A DNA stretch of 32,569 nucleotides from DATBLQ01 sp036555325 (lineage in GTDB: Bacteria > Pseudomonadota > Alphaproteobacteria > Rhizobiales > Aestuariivirgaceae), in assembly GCA_036555325.1 (NCBI GenBank), contig DATBLQ010000068.1, positions 1-32,569 on the forward strand, in the 5' to 3' direction. The notes under the pieces are model-generated. The model searched no databases. It saw only the letters and a list, made by a program, of their open reading frames with translations, and was not told the DNA's origin. Below, piece by piece: positions 7,899 through 16,553 of this stretch. A program made the translations under genes and the position numbers. Positions within the stretch are counted from its first letter, which is position 1; each line of letters starts with the position of its first letter.

Positions 7899-8663
7899 TC
7901 AAAGCGAACTGCTGCGCAGAAACTCCTTGAGCCGGTTCGACCGTGGCCTACGAAAGAATTCGACCGATGCTTCGATTTCCACCACTTCTCCGCCATCCAT
8001 GAACACGCAGCGGTCCGAGATGTCGCGGGCAAAACGCATTTCGTGCGTCACGATCAGCATCGTGCGACCTTCCTGTGCCAGAGATTTGATCGTCTGCAGC
8101 ACTTCCTGCACCAATTCCGGATCGAGAGCGGAGGTAATCTCATCGAGGAGCAGAAGCCTGGGGTTCATCGCTAGTGCCCGTGCGATGGCCACACGCTGCT
8201 GCTGTCCACCGGAAAGCTCGTGTGGATAATGATGCGATCGCGATTCAAGACCTACTCGCGCTAGCCACTCCGTCGCCTGCTTTCGGCTTGTCGCCTTGTT
8301 GAGTCCGCGAACCTTGGTGAGGCCCAGGGTGACATTGCCTAGCGCAGTGAGATGCGGGAATAGATTAAAGCTCTGAAACACCATGCCCGTCGCTGCGCGC
8401 TGTCTGGCAAGATCACCTTCCCGCAAGCGCCTTCTCCTCCCGTGCTCAGCCTTATAGCCTATGGGTTGGCCATCGAGCAGGATTTGCCCTGCCTCGAACT
8501 CCTCGAGCAGATTGATACATCGGAGCAAGGTCGTTTTGCCGGAACCGCTCGAGCCGATAATGGAGACGATCTCTCCCTCGGCCACCTCCAGGCTGACATT
8601 CTTCAGAATTCGGTTCTCGCCGAAGCTTTTGCTTAGGTCACAAATGGAAAGGAGCGGTTTCAA
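7899..8663 (-). CDS. Polar amino-acid ABC transporter ATP-binding protein
   Basis: 254 residues, the usual length for GlnQ/HisP-type ATPases. Walker A GSSGSGKTTL is at 37-46, the Q loop is in VFQSFNLFPH, the signature LSGGQQQ at 150-156, Walker B LLLLDE at 170-175 and the switch His at about 207 (IVTHEM). It should energise uptake through the two permeases encoded just upstream. The start is a TTG at 8661-8663 whose last bases overlap the permease stop (TTGA), with GGAGA five bases upstream and no nearby ATG. This points to translational coupling. It is the last gene of the four-gene importer operon. Confidence 0.92.
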   Translation of the reverse strand: MKPLLSICDLSKSFGENRILKNVSLEVAEGEIVSIIGSSGSGKTTLLRCINLLEEFEAGQILLDGQPIGYKAEHGRRRRLREGDLARQRAATGMVFQSFNLFPHLTALGNVTLGLTKVRGLNKATSRKQATEWLARVGLESRSHHYPHELSGGQQQRVAIARALAMNPRLLLLDEITSALDPELVQEVLQTIKSLAQEGRTMLIVTHEMRFARDISDRCVFMDGGEVVEIEASVEFFRRPRSNRLKEFLRSSSL

Positions 8664-9325
8664 CCGGTTCTCCGCACGATGGCAAAACGACGCTCGACAA
8701 ACTTACCGAGACGCTCCAGCGCAAAATTGATTAGAAAGAAAAGCACGCCGCACAGGGCATAGAACTCGAGCGTCATGAAATTCCGCCCGACGATCTCTTG
8801 CGTTCTGAGCAAGAGTTCCCCCACGCCGATAATCGAAAGCAGTGTCGAAGCTTTGACCAGCTCAGCACCCGTATTGATCCACACCGGCAATATTTGCAGC
8901 AGCGCCTGAGGCAGGAGCACATAAAGAAGTATTTTCGGAAAAGTCAGCCCGATGCTGCGCCCGGCTTCGATCTGAGTCCGGGGAATCGATTGCAAAGCGC
9001 CTCGCACGATCTCCGCCATATGAGCACTGCAAAATATCGACAACGCGAATAGGCCCGATTGTATGGCTGTGAAGTTCACGCCTGCGATCGCCAGAAGATA
9101 ATAGGAGGCGAGTATGAGCACCAGGACGGGGGTGCCCCGCACGGCATCCACATAGGCCCTGATGAGCAATCGCAGGGGCACCGCTCCAAAGCTCAGCGCA
9201 ATTCCAAGGAGAAACCCGAAAGCGGATCCCCCCGCAATTACCGCCAGCGAAATCCATAACGTAAGAAGGAATCCGTCGATGAGCGGCCAGGCCCCAATCG
9301 CGAGTTCATGAAGGAAGTTTTGCAC
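8660..9325 (-). CDS. Polar amino-acid ABC transporter permease (second)
   Basis: 221 residues with about five membrane segments, typical of the HisM/GlnP family. The cytoplasmic EAA-type loop that contacts the ATPase is visible in QIEAGRSIGLTFPKILLYVLLPQAL, followed by LLSIIGVGELL. It should form a heterodimeric channel with the product of the upstream permease gene. The start is GTG at 9323-9325, 6 bp after the stop of the upstream permease gene, and its own stop overlaps the ATPase start. Tight spacing indicates one operon. Confidence 0.9.
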   Translation of the reverse strand: MQNFLHELAIGAWPLIDGFLLTLWISLAVIAGGSAFGFLLGIALSFGAVPLRLLIRAYVDAVRGTPVLVLILASYYLLAIAGVNFTAIQSGLFALSIFCSAHMAEIVRGALQSIPRTQIEAGRSIGLTFPKILLYVLLPQALLQILPVWINTGAELVKASTLLSIIGVGELLLRTQEIVGRNFMTLEFYALCGVLFFLINFALERLGKFVERRFAIVRRTG

Positions 9326-9331
9326 GGAGTT

Positions 9332-9991
9332 TCAGAACTTTGGAAAGCGACGCTCGAGTCTCCTCAACCCCCCGGCGAGCAGGAGACAGGTGAATATGTA
9401 AAGAACCGATGCCGCAAGCCACGCTTCCGCCACGCGGAAGGTCTCGACGTTGATCTTGCGCGCAACGAAGGTCAGCTCTTGGACGGCGATTGTGGCTGCC
9501 AGCGAAGTATCCTTGAACAGAGAGATGAAGGTCGTGCCGAGCGCCGGGAGCGAATTTCGCAGCATGATCGGCAAAACGAGATAAAGAGATACCCGGGATC
9601 GAGTGAGACCAATGGCCAGGCCGGCGTCGATCACGCCGCGCGGAACCCCCGCCAACCCCGCGCGAAAGACCTCCGTCAAGTAGGCGCCGGCGTAGAGAGA
9701 CAACGACGCGATGAAGCTCTCGTTCTTGCCGAGCCGCAACCCCAAACGAGGCAACGCGAAATAGGCAAAAAGCACGATCACCAACAGCGGTAGGTTGCGG
9801 ACGAAAGTGACATACGCTGCAACGAGAGCCCGCAACGTGCGCCGCTTCGCCAGTGACGCGAAGGCACAAGCAAGACCGATCACCGTACCAATGGCGATGG
9901 AGGCAAGAGCGAGTGCAAGCCCCAGGGCAAGGCCGAGCAGAAAATTGTCAAGATTCGCCCAGATCACTCCGAAATTGAAGGAGTAACTCAT
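9332..9991 (-). CDS. Polar amino-acid ABC transporter permease (first)
   Basis: 219 residues with about five membrane segments. The EAA-type loop is visible in GVIDAGLAIGLTRSRVSLYLVLPIML, and LFKDTSLAATIAVQEL is the typical C-terminal permease segment of this family. RNLPLLVIVLFAYFALPRLG is the characteristic segment after the second helix. It pairs with the second permease downstream. Only 31 bp separate it from the binding-protein gene, so it belongs to the same operon. The likely start ATG is at 9991, with a weak ribosome site. Confidence 0.9.
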   Translation of the reverse strand: MSYSFNFGVIWANLDNFLLGLALGLALALASIAIGTVIGLACAFASLAKRRTLRALVAAYVTFVRNLPLLVIVLFAYFALPRLGLRLGKNESFIASLSLYAGAYLTEVFRAGLAGVPRGVIDAGLAIGLTRSRVSLYLVLPIMLRNSLPALGTTFISLFKDTSLAATIAVQELTFVARKINVETFRVAEAWLAASVLYIFTCLLLAGGLRRLERRFPKF

Positions 9992-10022
9992 TGAGCCCGC
10001 ACTTCGCTCATGCTCCTACACG

Positions 10023-10856
10023 CTACCGCAGCTCGCTTGGAAAGCCGATCGTTGGTTCAGGAGCCTTGACGCCGAACCACTTTTCGAACGAGGCAGCATA
10101 GGTTGCGAATTCCACGCCCGTCATGGCTTCGTGAAGCGCCGTGTTGACGAAATTGAGCCAGTCTTGCTCGCCGCGTTTCACGCCGCATGAATAGGTTTGC
10201 GGGTTCCAGCCATAACCAGCATCGACATACTTTCCTGGATTCTGCTTGATGAACCAGCGCAGCGCCGAGACGTCGGTCGCGGCAGCATCGGCACGGCCGG
10301 AGTTCAGCGCTTGATACATGAGGTCGACGCTCTCATACTGATCGACCTTTGCCTGTGGCAACGCCTGATGAACCATCTCCTCGGCATAGACGTTCTGCAG
10401 CACTGACACCGTGACGGCGCTGCCCGCGGTCTTCATTTCTTCATGCGTCTTATATTTCCCGCCCTCGGTCAGCAGCAGCCCCACGCCCTCGCGATAATAA
10501 GGAATCGTGAAGTTCACCTGCTGCGCCCGTTCGGCAGTGACGGTCATGAACTGGCATGTAATGTCAACCTTGTCGGTGACGATGTTAGGGATGCGAGCGT
10601 CGGACCCCTGATTGACGAACTCGATTTTGGTGTCGTCCCCAAAGATCCCCTTAGCAATGATTTTGGCGACATCTACGTCGAAGCCAGCCATCTGACCGCT
10701 CTCGTCGCGGAAGTGCCAGGGCGGATTACCTGTGCCGGTGCCAACCACGAGTTTTCCCCGCGCGATCACATCCGCCAGCTTGTCGGCAAGACAATCCCCG
10801 CTTGTGAGCAGGGTTAGGCTGCTTAGCGCCATCAGCGCTAGACCAAGTCTTTTCAT
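10023..10856 (-). CDS. Polar amino-acid ABC transporter substrate-binding protein (SBP_bac_3)
   Basis: 277 residues with a signal peptide (MKRLGLALMALSSLTLLTSG, cleavage near CLA-DKL). The mature protein starts with the family's KLVVGTGTGNPPWHFRD and continues with GFDVDVAKIIAKGI, VDITCQFMTVTAERAQQVNFTIPYY, and the second-lobe signature GRADAAATDVSAL. This is the family-3 fold that binds polar amino acids such as glutamine, histidine or cystine; the exact ligand cannot be read. It is the first gene of the importer operon (binding protein, permease, permease, ATPase). A strong ribosome site precedes ATG 10856. High expression of the binding protein relative to the membrane parts would be usual. 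Confidence 0.92.
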   Translation of the reverse strand: MKRLGLALMALSSLTLLTSGDCLADKLADVIARGKLVVGTGTGNPPWHFRDESGQMAGFDVDVAKIIAKGIFGDDTKIEFVNQGSDARIPNIVTDKVDITCQFMTVTAERAQQVNFTIPYYREGVGLLLTEGGKYKTHEEMKTAGSAVTVSVLQNVYAEEMVHQALPQAKVDQYESVDLMYQALNSGRADAAATDVSALRWFIKQNPGKYVDAGYGWNPQTYSCGVKRGEQDWLNFVNTALHEAMTGVEFATYAASFEKWFGVKAPEPTIGFPSELR

Positions 10857-10868
10857 ACCTTCCTCCCT
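10857..10868 (-). promoter_or_regulatory. Strong ribosome-binding site of the amino-acid binding protein
   Basis: On the minus strand the 12 bases before ATG 10856 read AGGGAGGAAGGT. The two purine-rich Shine-Dalgarno cores fix the start at 10856. Confidence 0.7.
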
Positions 10869-11375
10869 AGTTTTGAAATTCTCTATCTTGCAAGCCCGCG
10901 TCCATCAACTGGTACTACCGTTCTATGACATTGCAAACTGCAGTCAAAGCGGCCGCATTATCGGACCTTCCCGCGCGCCGCCACTGGCCACATCATTTCC
11001 ACCTTCGACCATATGTCCCTTATTATATTATTATCTTATAAAATGATGAGTAGTTGTCAAGCTGCCGCATAGTTATGAAATGGTGAGCACGGCTTCGATG
11101 GACAGAAACCCGCACAAGTCGGAAGCGTTTGCGGAGACTTTGCCCCCGCTAGATGCAGTCCGTCCGAAGTTTCCCCGGTGCCTATGCGCGACCACTGGCA
11201 TAGGTGGCGAAGACCGGCCACTTCGGGAACTTTCTCCAGCGCAGGTGCTTTTACCTCATTAACTCTCGCTACCGCACTAGGCGTAGTCAATATACGGTCG
11301 CATAGAGAAACCTGAGAGCGGATAGGTCAGTTACAGACGCACGGATATTCCCTTGGATCACAGAAAGGACAAGCA
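10869..11375. other. Intergenic region of about 500 bp between the importer operon and the VOC gene
   Basis: This is the longest gene-free stretch in the window. It holds an AT-rich block at about 11010-11050, which contrasts strongly with its surroundings, and a perfect TTGACA on the minus strand just beyond it. It also holds a 7-bp inverted repeat (CCTATGC at 11181-11187, GCATAGG at 11198-11204). The remainder shows no convincing protein-coding signal on either strand. Both flanking genes are transcribed away from it, so it should carry both promoters. Confidence 0.6.
11035..11060 (-). promoter_or_regulatory. Candidate sigma-70-type promoter for the amino-acid importer operon
   Basis: On the minus strand a perfect TTGACA (11055-11060) is followed by AT-rich DNA. 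Possible -10 boxes are TATAAG after a 14-base spacer or GATAAT after 19 bases. Neither spacing is ideal. The site would give a leader of about 160-180 bases before the binding-protein gene. Confidence 0.35.
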
Positions 11376-11849
11376 ATGGCCAAGAACACGATTTGCCTAT
11401 GGTACGACAAGGACGCCGAAGCCGCGGCCCGATTTTACGCCAAGACCTTTCCCAATAGCGCTGTGAGTGCCGTCCACCGTGCGCCCAGCGACTATCCTTC
11501 CGGCAAGGCGGGCGATGTGTTGACGGTTGAATTTACCGTTGCGGGGGTGCCCTGTCTCGGTCTCAACGGCGGTCCCACGTTCAAACACAACGAGGCCTTC
11601 TCGTTCCAGATCGCGACTGACAATCAGGAAGAGACCGACCGCTACTGGAACGCCATCGTGAGCAATGGCGGCCAGGAGAGTGCGTGCGGCTGGTGCAAAG
11701 ACAAATGGGGCGTCTCCTGGCAAATCACGCCGCGGGTCTTGACGCAGGCGATTGCAGCAGGGGGCAGTGAAGCAAAACGCGCCTTCGATGCGATGATGGG
11801 CATGAAGAAAATCGACATCGCGGCGATCGAGGCGGCGCGTCGGGGCTGA
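11376..11849 (+). CDS. PhnB-like VOC-superfamily protein
   Basis: 157 residues. The sequence has the layout of PhnB/3-demethylubiquinone methyltransferase-like members of the vicinal oxygen chelate superfamily: an N-terminal strand followed by DAEAAARFYAKTFPNS, then VLTVEFTVAGVPCLGLNGGP, FSFQIATDNQEETDRYWNAIVSNGG, and the characteristic CGWCKDKWGVSWQITP. The C terminus (AFDAMMGMKKIDIAAIEAA) is also typical. Despite the methyltransferase name often attached, this family has no proven methyltransferase activity; metal-dependent chemistry or binding of a small molecule is possible. It stands alone on the plus strand, with AAAGGA about eight bases before ATG 11376 and a hairpin directly after its stop. 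Confidence 0.85.
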   Translation: MAKNTICLWYDKDAEAAARFYAKTFPNSAVSAVHRAPSDYPSGKAGDVLTVEFTVAGVPCLGLNGGPTFKHNEAFSFQIATDNQEETDRYWNAIVSNGGQESACGWCKDKWGVSWQITPRVLTQAIAAGGSEAKRAFDAMMGMKKIDIAAIEAARRG

Positions 11850-11850
11850 C

Positions 11851-11880
11851 GTTTCACTGAGGTCATGACCCTCCTGAAAC
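11851..11880 (+). terminator. Hairpin right after the VOC gene, possible terminator
   Basis: GTTTCA (11851-11856) pairs with TGAAAC (11875-11880). An inner stem GAGG/CCTC and the palindrome GGTCATGACC (11861-11870) lie between them. It starts one base after the stop codon. There is no T tract, so intrinsic termination is doubtful; it may instead protect the 3' end. Confidence 0.3.
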
Positions 11881-12001
11881 GCGGAGGCCTGCTGATCCGC
11901 CGCCGGGTCGCTACGCCCGAGCAGCGTAGCCTATGAGTCTATTTATCAGCAGCGATTCTGATGAGTCTTGCTACTGCTTCAGGCTGCGATACATAACCGA
12001 T

Positions 12002-13213
12002 TCATTGCCTCGGCATCCGTGTGAACAGCTCTTGTGGCCGATTGCTTCCACGAAGCGCATAGCGCCCGACGGAAACAATATCCTTCCTCTCAAGTGGAGG
12101 TAGGATATCCACGAAATTAGCAGACATAAGGAGGTGACGATCTACGGAGCGGCACATCGAAGCAATGCGACTGACTTCGTTGACAGCAGGCCCGATAACA
12201 GTGAAATCGAGTCGATTTCTGCTCCCGATGTTCCCGTAAAAAACGTCACCGATGTGAAGACCAAGATATATGGAAGTAACAGGCTGCCCCTCCCCTTTGC
12301 GCCGATCATTAACTAACGCCAGCCTTTCCTGCAGATCAGCTTCAGCCCGCAAGGCAGACAAGCAAGCATCTGCTGCACTATCAGCGTTGAATATGGCGAG
12401 AGTTCCATCCCCGACGAGCTTCAGCACATCGCCGCCGGCATCATGAATTGACGAGATCACCGCCTCGGCATAATCATTCAGCAACGGCAAGATTTGATCG
12501 GGTGGCGAGCGCTCTGAAATCGAGGTATAGCCGCGCATATCCGAAAACCACAAAACCGCATTGATCCTGTCCGCCTTGCCACGCGACATATGCCCCTGCA
12601 GCACCCGCCGCCCAGCATCGCGGCCAAGATAGGCCTCTACCAAGGAACTCGCGATACGGGTGAGCGAATAGGCTTTCACTCCAAGACAGAGCGCCGGCAC
12701 CAATTCACGTAGGGCTCGCAAATCGTCTTCGGAAAATCCCTGCGGAACGGACGTGCTCCAACGCGTACAAACGCAATCCATCTCGCCAATTGCAGTCCCC
12801 TCACGAAAGCGATGCACCGTGGCAAAATAGTCCGTCTGGCCCTCAGCTCGCAGATCCTCAAGGATAGTGAAATCGGCTGGGAGGTTTTCACCGATGCGTC
12901 GGCGCAGTTCGCTGCCGCCGGTGGCGAGCAGATGGTAGAACGGGCTCGATTGCCACAGGCGCGCACCATCGCCACCCCGGCTGCTCTCATATTCGGTACT
13001 TCTGAGGCCCTCTGCCGAATCTTTCTTCCATGAGAATGTGCGACCTTCATAGATGGGATGAAGCGTGTCGACCATCAGCATGCCTTGCGCGAGCGGAAGC
13101 CCGGCCGCACAGCATCTTTCACAAAAGCCTTGCAGCAACTTGTTTTCTTCATCCCCAATGAGGCCGCCTTGGATGGTCCATGCATGGATAAGTTGGAGGT
13201 CTTCTTTCCTCAT
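12002..13213 (-). CDS. Class III adenylate/guanylate cyclase
   Basis: About 403 residues. The N-terminal half (to about 210) is an uncharacterised sensor-like region seen in many rhizobial cyclases. The C-terminal catalytic domain begins at about 220. Metal-binding Asp225 is in FSDMRGYTS and Asp269 in LVGDG. The purine-specifying pair appears to be Lys265 (DVLKLVGDG) and Asp336 (RLDFTVIGP), which favours ATP and cyclic AMP. The transition-state residues Asn345 and Arg349 are in PAVNEVSRI. All catalytic residues seem present, so it should be active. No membrane segment is seen. ATG 13213 is preferred; an upstream TTG at 13258 would overlap the preceding gene. It lies 37 bp downstream of the oxidoreductase large subunit on the same strand and may be co-transcribed. 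Confidence 0.88.
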   Translation of the reverse strand: MRKEDLQLIHAWTIQGGLIGDEENKLLQGFCERCCAAGLPLAQGMLMVDTLHPIYEGRTFSWKKDSAEGLRSTEYESSRGGDGARLWQSSPFYHLLATGGSELRRRIGENLPADFTILEDLRAEGQTDYFATVHRFREGTAIGEMDCVCTRWSTSVPQGFSEDDLRALRELVPALCLGVKAYSLTRIASSLVEAYLGRDAGRRVLQGHMSRGKADRINAVLWFSDMRGYTSISERSPPDQILPLLNDYAEAVISSIHDAGGDVLKLVGDGTLAIFNADSAADACLSALRAEADLQERLALVNDRRKGEGQPVTSIYLGLHIGDVFYGNIGSRNRLDFTVIGPAVNEVSRIASMCRSVDRHLLMSANFVDILPPLERKDIVSVGRYALRGSNRPQELFTRMPRQ

Positions 13214-13250
13214 GGTCGATGGTTGCTGGCATTCCCTTAGGTCGACTAGT

Positions 13251-15518
13251 CTAACCAAGCAGATTTTCGATCTTCACTGGGAGCTCACGAACGCGAACTC
13301 CGGTCGCATGATGTACAGCCGCGGTAACAGCGGCGGCAAAGCCCGCTAGACCGATCTCTCCGATTCCACGCGCGCCAAGTTCATTGATCTCCTTGTCGGG
13401 GAAGTCGAGAAAATGCACCTCGATCGGGGGAACATCAGCGCTGACTGCCATCACGTAGTCAGCAAGGTTGCTGTTGATCGGCGCGCCGTTCTGGGGATCG
13501 TATGAGGTGTGTTCGAGCAGCGCCATGCCGATGCCCATGACGACTGCCCCTTCGATCTGGTTGCGGGCAGCGAGTGGGTTGAGGATGCGGCCTGCATCCA
13601 TGACAGTGACAACTCGACTGACGCGGAGCCTGGCGATCTCGGGCTGCCAGGTAACCTCGACGAAATGACATCCGAACGAGTGTGTCGAGAATTTCGCTTT
13701 AGGGTTTCCATATGATCCAGCGCCTGGACTGCTGCCGCTGCCGCTGACGCCGCGCAGGTTGGCGCGTTGAAGCAGTTCGGCGAAGGGTACCTGCCCGGTA
13801 GCACCATCCGCCTTCACGAAGACTCCACCGTTGGCAAATGCCAGATCGCCGGGCTGCCGCTGTTCAAACGGCGATCCCGGAGTCATCGTTGCAATGCTCA
13901 GCAAGGACCCGATCGCGTTGTCGGCCGCTGCGAACACGGCCGGAACGATCGATCCCGTTACCATAGAGCCGCCCGAGATTGGGCCTGCGGGAAGCGAGGA
14001 ATCACCGAGCACTGCCTCGATCTTGTCGAGCGGGACACCAGTCCTTTCGGATGCGAGCTGTGCGAGTATCGTATAGGTGCCCGTGCCGATGTCTTGGGTG
14101 GCGCAGGCGACGCGGACTGTGCCGTCGTCGCGAAGCTGGACATTCGCTTCGGCGGGAAAGCGTCCAGCTATCCAGGAACATCCGGCCATTCCCCAGCCGA
14201 GTGTTAGGCCGTCGCGCTTCATCGACCCGACCTCCGGCGTGCGCTGCGACCATCCAAACTTCTCCGCACCGAGTTCGAAACACTCGAGCAGATGCCGCGA
14301 GGAGAATGGAATGCCGAGTCCCTCGTCGATTTTTGGTTCATTGAGAACGCGCAAACGCACGGGATCGATCTTGATTAGATCAGCCAGCTCGTTCATTGCC
14401 GACTCTGTCGCGTAGAGGCCTGGCACCGCGCCAGGCCCCCGCATGTCGATAGCGGCGCCAAGATTGCGCCGGGCTCGCCCGAATGTGACTCGGAGGTTAG
14501 GCACGCTGTATTGCGCTGGCGTTGCCTCGCCGCAATCCTCATGGTGGTCATCAAGCATTGACCGGTCGTATACATAATCGTGCTGCAGCGACACGAGCCT
14601 GCCCTCAGCTGTCGCTCCAAGGCGCACGCGCTGCTGCGTGCGTGGCCGGTGACCGACGGTCTGGAACATCATCTTGCGGCTCACCACGAGCTTGACGGGC
14701 TTGCCCAGCTGACGGGCAGCCGCTGCGGCGAGCGGAGAATGAGTCCAGGGAAACAGCTTGCCGCCAAAGCCGGAACCCAGAAACTTCGAGATGACCCGAA
14801 CGTTCTCCGTCGGCAGACCGAACATTTGCGCCAGGACGCTGCGATGGTTGACGACTCCCTGCGTCGACTCATACAGCGTCAAAAAGGACCCATCCCACAT
14901 CGCAATGGTCGCGTGCAGTTCGATTGGGTTGTGTGTCTCAATGGGCGTGACATAGGTCTGATCGAGCTTGACCGGAGCTGAAGCGAAGGCTCCATCGGCG
15001 TCGCCCCTTTCACTCTGCAAGCGCTTTCGGGGACCGAATGTGGTGACGACCACACCGGGATCATCCTCGGCCTCAAGCCCGGTCTCGACGTTTGGCTTGT
15101 CCTTTGCATATGTGACACGAACAGCGTCAGCTGCTGCCTTGGCGTCTTCGAACGTATCCGCCACTGCGAGCGCAACATACTGGCCGTAATAGCGTACGAC
15201 ATCGTCCTCGAAGGGTGGTCGCCGTTCGTCACATATGCCAGTGAATCCAGGCTCGACGATCGAGCGGAAGATTTTTCCGATGTTCTGTCGATGAAAGATC
15301 GCCTGCACGCCGGGCATCTTTTCAGCCACGCTGACGTCGAGTTGAACGATACGGCCATTGGCGATTGTGGCCTCCACCGGCACGGCATGGAGAATCCCAG
15401 GAAAGTGGAAGTCGGACGCATACTGTGCCGTCCCGGTTACTTTTTGAGTCCCATCTACGCGCGGTGTGTCGCGGCCAATCGGTGAGATTATTGGGGCAGT
15501 AGTGGATGTTATTGCCAT
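13251..15518 (-). CDS. paoC: Periplasmic aldehyde oxidoreductase, molybdenum-binding subunit (PaoC-like)
   Basis: About 755 residues, the usual size of PaoC/YagR in the xanthine oxidase family. It carries the molybdopterin cytosine dinucleotide cofactor and oxidises aldehydes. Visible motifs are ISPIGRDTPRVDGTQKVTG at the N terminus, FLGSGFGGK, RGPGAVPGLYATESAMNELA, TQDIGTGTYT, PISGGSMVTGS, and the C-terminal GARGIGEIG with the presumed catalytic base Glu721. There is no signal peptide of its own; in the known PaoABC complex it is carried out by the Tat signal of the small subunit. The ATG at 15518 lies 4 bp after the FAD-subunit stop. A longer frame to 15752 runs over that gene and looks non-homologous. 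The dedicated maturation chaperone PaoD is not in the window. Confidence 0.9.
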   Translation of the reverse strand: MAITSTTAPIISPIGRDTPRVDGTQKVTGTAQYASDFHFPGILHAVPVEATIANGRIVQLDVSVAEKMPGVQAIFHRQNIGKIFRSIVEPGFTGICDERRPPFEDDVVRYYGQYVALAVADTFEDAKAAADAVRVTYAKDKPNVETGLEAEDDPGVVVTTFGPRKRLQSERGDADGAFASAPVKLDQTYVTPIETHNPIELHATIAMWDGSFLTLYESTQGVVNHRSVLAQMFGLPTENVRVISKFLGSGFGGKLFPWTHSPLAAAAARQLGKPVKLVVSRKMMFQTVGHRPRTQQRVRLGATAEGRLVSLQHDYVYDRSMLDDHHEDCGEATPAQYSVPNLRVTFGRARRNLGAAIDMRGPGAVPGLYATESAMNELADLIKIDPVRLRVLNEPKIDEGLGIPFSSRHLLECFELGAEKFGWSQRTPEVGSMKRDGLTLGWGMAGCSWIAGRFPAEANVQLRDDGTVRVACATQDIGTGTYTILAQLASERTGVPLDKIEAVLGDSSLPAGPISGGSMVTGSIVPAVFAAADNAIGSLLSIATMTPGSPFEQRQPGDLAFANGGVFVKADGATGQVPFAELLQRANLRGVSGSGSSPGAGSYGNPKAKFSTHSFGCHFVEVTWQPEIARLRVSRVVTVMDAGRILNPLAARNQIEGAVVMGIGMALLEHTSYDPQNGAPINSNLADYVMAVSADVPPIEVHFLDFPDKEINELGARGIGEIGLAGFAAAVTAAVHHATGVRVRELPVKIENLLG

Positions 15519-15522
15519 GTGC

Positions 15523-16533
15523 TTACGCCCTCGTGGCCATGTGCAGCGCATGCGATAGACAGCGCTTGGCCAAATCAATTTTGAAAGCATTCTCGCTGTG
15601 AGGCTTCGCGTCACGGAGAGCCGCTTCTGCCGCCGTGCGGAAGGTCTCCATGGTTGCAGACTTTCCGACAAGCGCGGTTTCGGCTTCCTGCGACCTCCAG
15701 GGTTTGGTGCCGACACCACCAAGCGCAATCCGCGCTCTCGTAATGCTGTCATTGGCGATGCCGATCACTACGGCAGCCGATGCCAGAGCAAACTCGTATG
15801 AAGCTCGATCGCGCAGCTTTAAATAGACTTGCTTGTTGCCTCCCCCGAGGACCTTCGGTGACGGGAGCGTGACATGGGTAATGAGATCCCCAGGCTCAAG
15901 AACTGTCTCGCGATGCGGGGTATCGCCAGGCAGCAAGTAAAACTCCCCAATGGGAATCGCCCGTGAGCCTTTCGGCCCCTCCACATGGATCGTCGCTTCC
16001 AGCGCAACCATGGCAATGCACATGTCCGATGGGTTGGTGGCGATGCAATGCTCGCTCGTGCCCAGTATGGCCAGGGTGCGGTTGCTGCCGGTGATCGCCG
16101 AGCATCCTGTTCCGGGCTCGCGCTTGTTACACGGCATGGCGGTATCGCGAAAATACACGCAGCGCGTCCGCTGGAGCAGGTTTCCCCCGGTAGTGGCTCG
16201 GTTACGGAGTTGTGTTGAGGCGCCCGAGAGGAGCGCTTGCGACAGGACTGGATAATCCCGCTGCACGACAGGATGATGAGCAAGATCCGAATTGCGGACA
16301 GTGGCCCCGACCATTAGACCACCGTCCGGCGTCGCTTCGATCTGGTCGAGCGACAACCGATTGATATCGACCACCTGCGTCGGTGTTTCGACGTTCAGCT
16401 TCATCAAATCGACGAGGGTCGTTCCGCCAGCCAGGAAACGTATCTCGGCGCCCTGCTGTGCGGTGTTGGTCTTAGCAGCGAGCGCAATTGCTTCTGCGGG
16501 ATTTTTGGGTCGAACGAACTCGAATTTGTGCAT
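15523..16533 (-). CDS. paoB: Aldehyde oxidoreductase FAD subunit with an extra iron-sulfur cluster (PaoB-like)
   Basis: 336 residues of the CO dehydrogenase/xanthine oxidase FAD-binding subunit family. The FAD motifs are RFLAGGTTLVDLMKL (32-46) and ATTGGNLLQRTRC (113-125). Four cysteines (125, 135, 144 and 163, in RTRCVYF, MPCNKRE, TGCSAITG and SEHCIATNPSD) match the insert that carries a [4Fe-4S] cluster in E. coli PaoB and are absent from ordinary xanthine dehydrogenase subunits. This places the complex in the PaoABC group. Electrons pass from the molybdenum centre through the [2Fe-2S] clusters to FAD. It is the middle gene of the operon, 20 bp after the small subunit and 4 bp before the large one. 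Confidence 0.9.
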   Translation of the reverse strand: MHKFEFVRPKNPAEAIALAAKTNTAQQGAEIRFLAGGTTLVDLMKLNVETPTQVVDINRLSLDQIEATPDGGLMVGATVRNSDLAHHPVVQRDYPVLSQALLSGASTQLRNRATTGGNLLQRTRCVYFRDTAMPCNKREPGTGCSAITGSNRTLAILGTSEHCIATNPSDMCIAMVALEATIHVEGPKGSRAIPIGEFYLLPGDTPHRETVLEPGDLITHVTLPSPKVLGGGNKQVYLKLRDRASYEFALASAAVVIGIANDSITRARIALGGVGTKPWRSQEAETALVGKSATMETFRTAAEAALRDAKPHSENAFKIDLAKRCLSHALHMATRA

Positions 16534-16553
16534 GGCATCCCTGCTTCTTGCTG

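Noticed and set aside
11057..11290. 77-residue minus-strand open frame in the long intergenic region
   Set aside because: No ribosome site, no recognisable family, and it covers the promoter-like AT-rich edge.
14077..14415. Plus-strand open frames inside the aldehyde oxidoreductase large subunit
   Set aside because: They are antisense to a gene with clear family motifs and show no motifs of their own.
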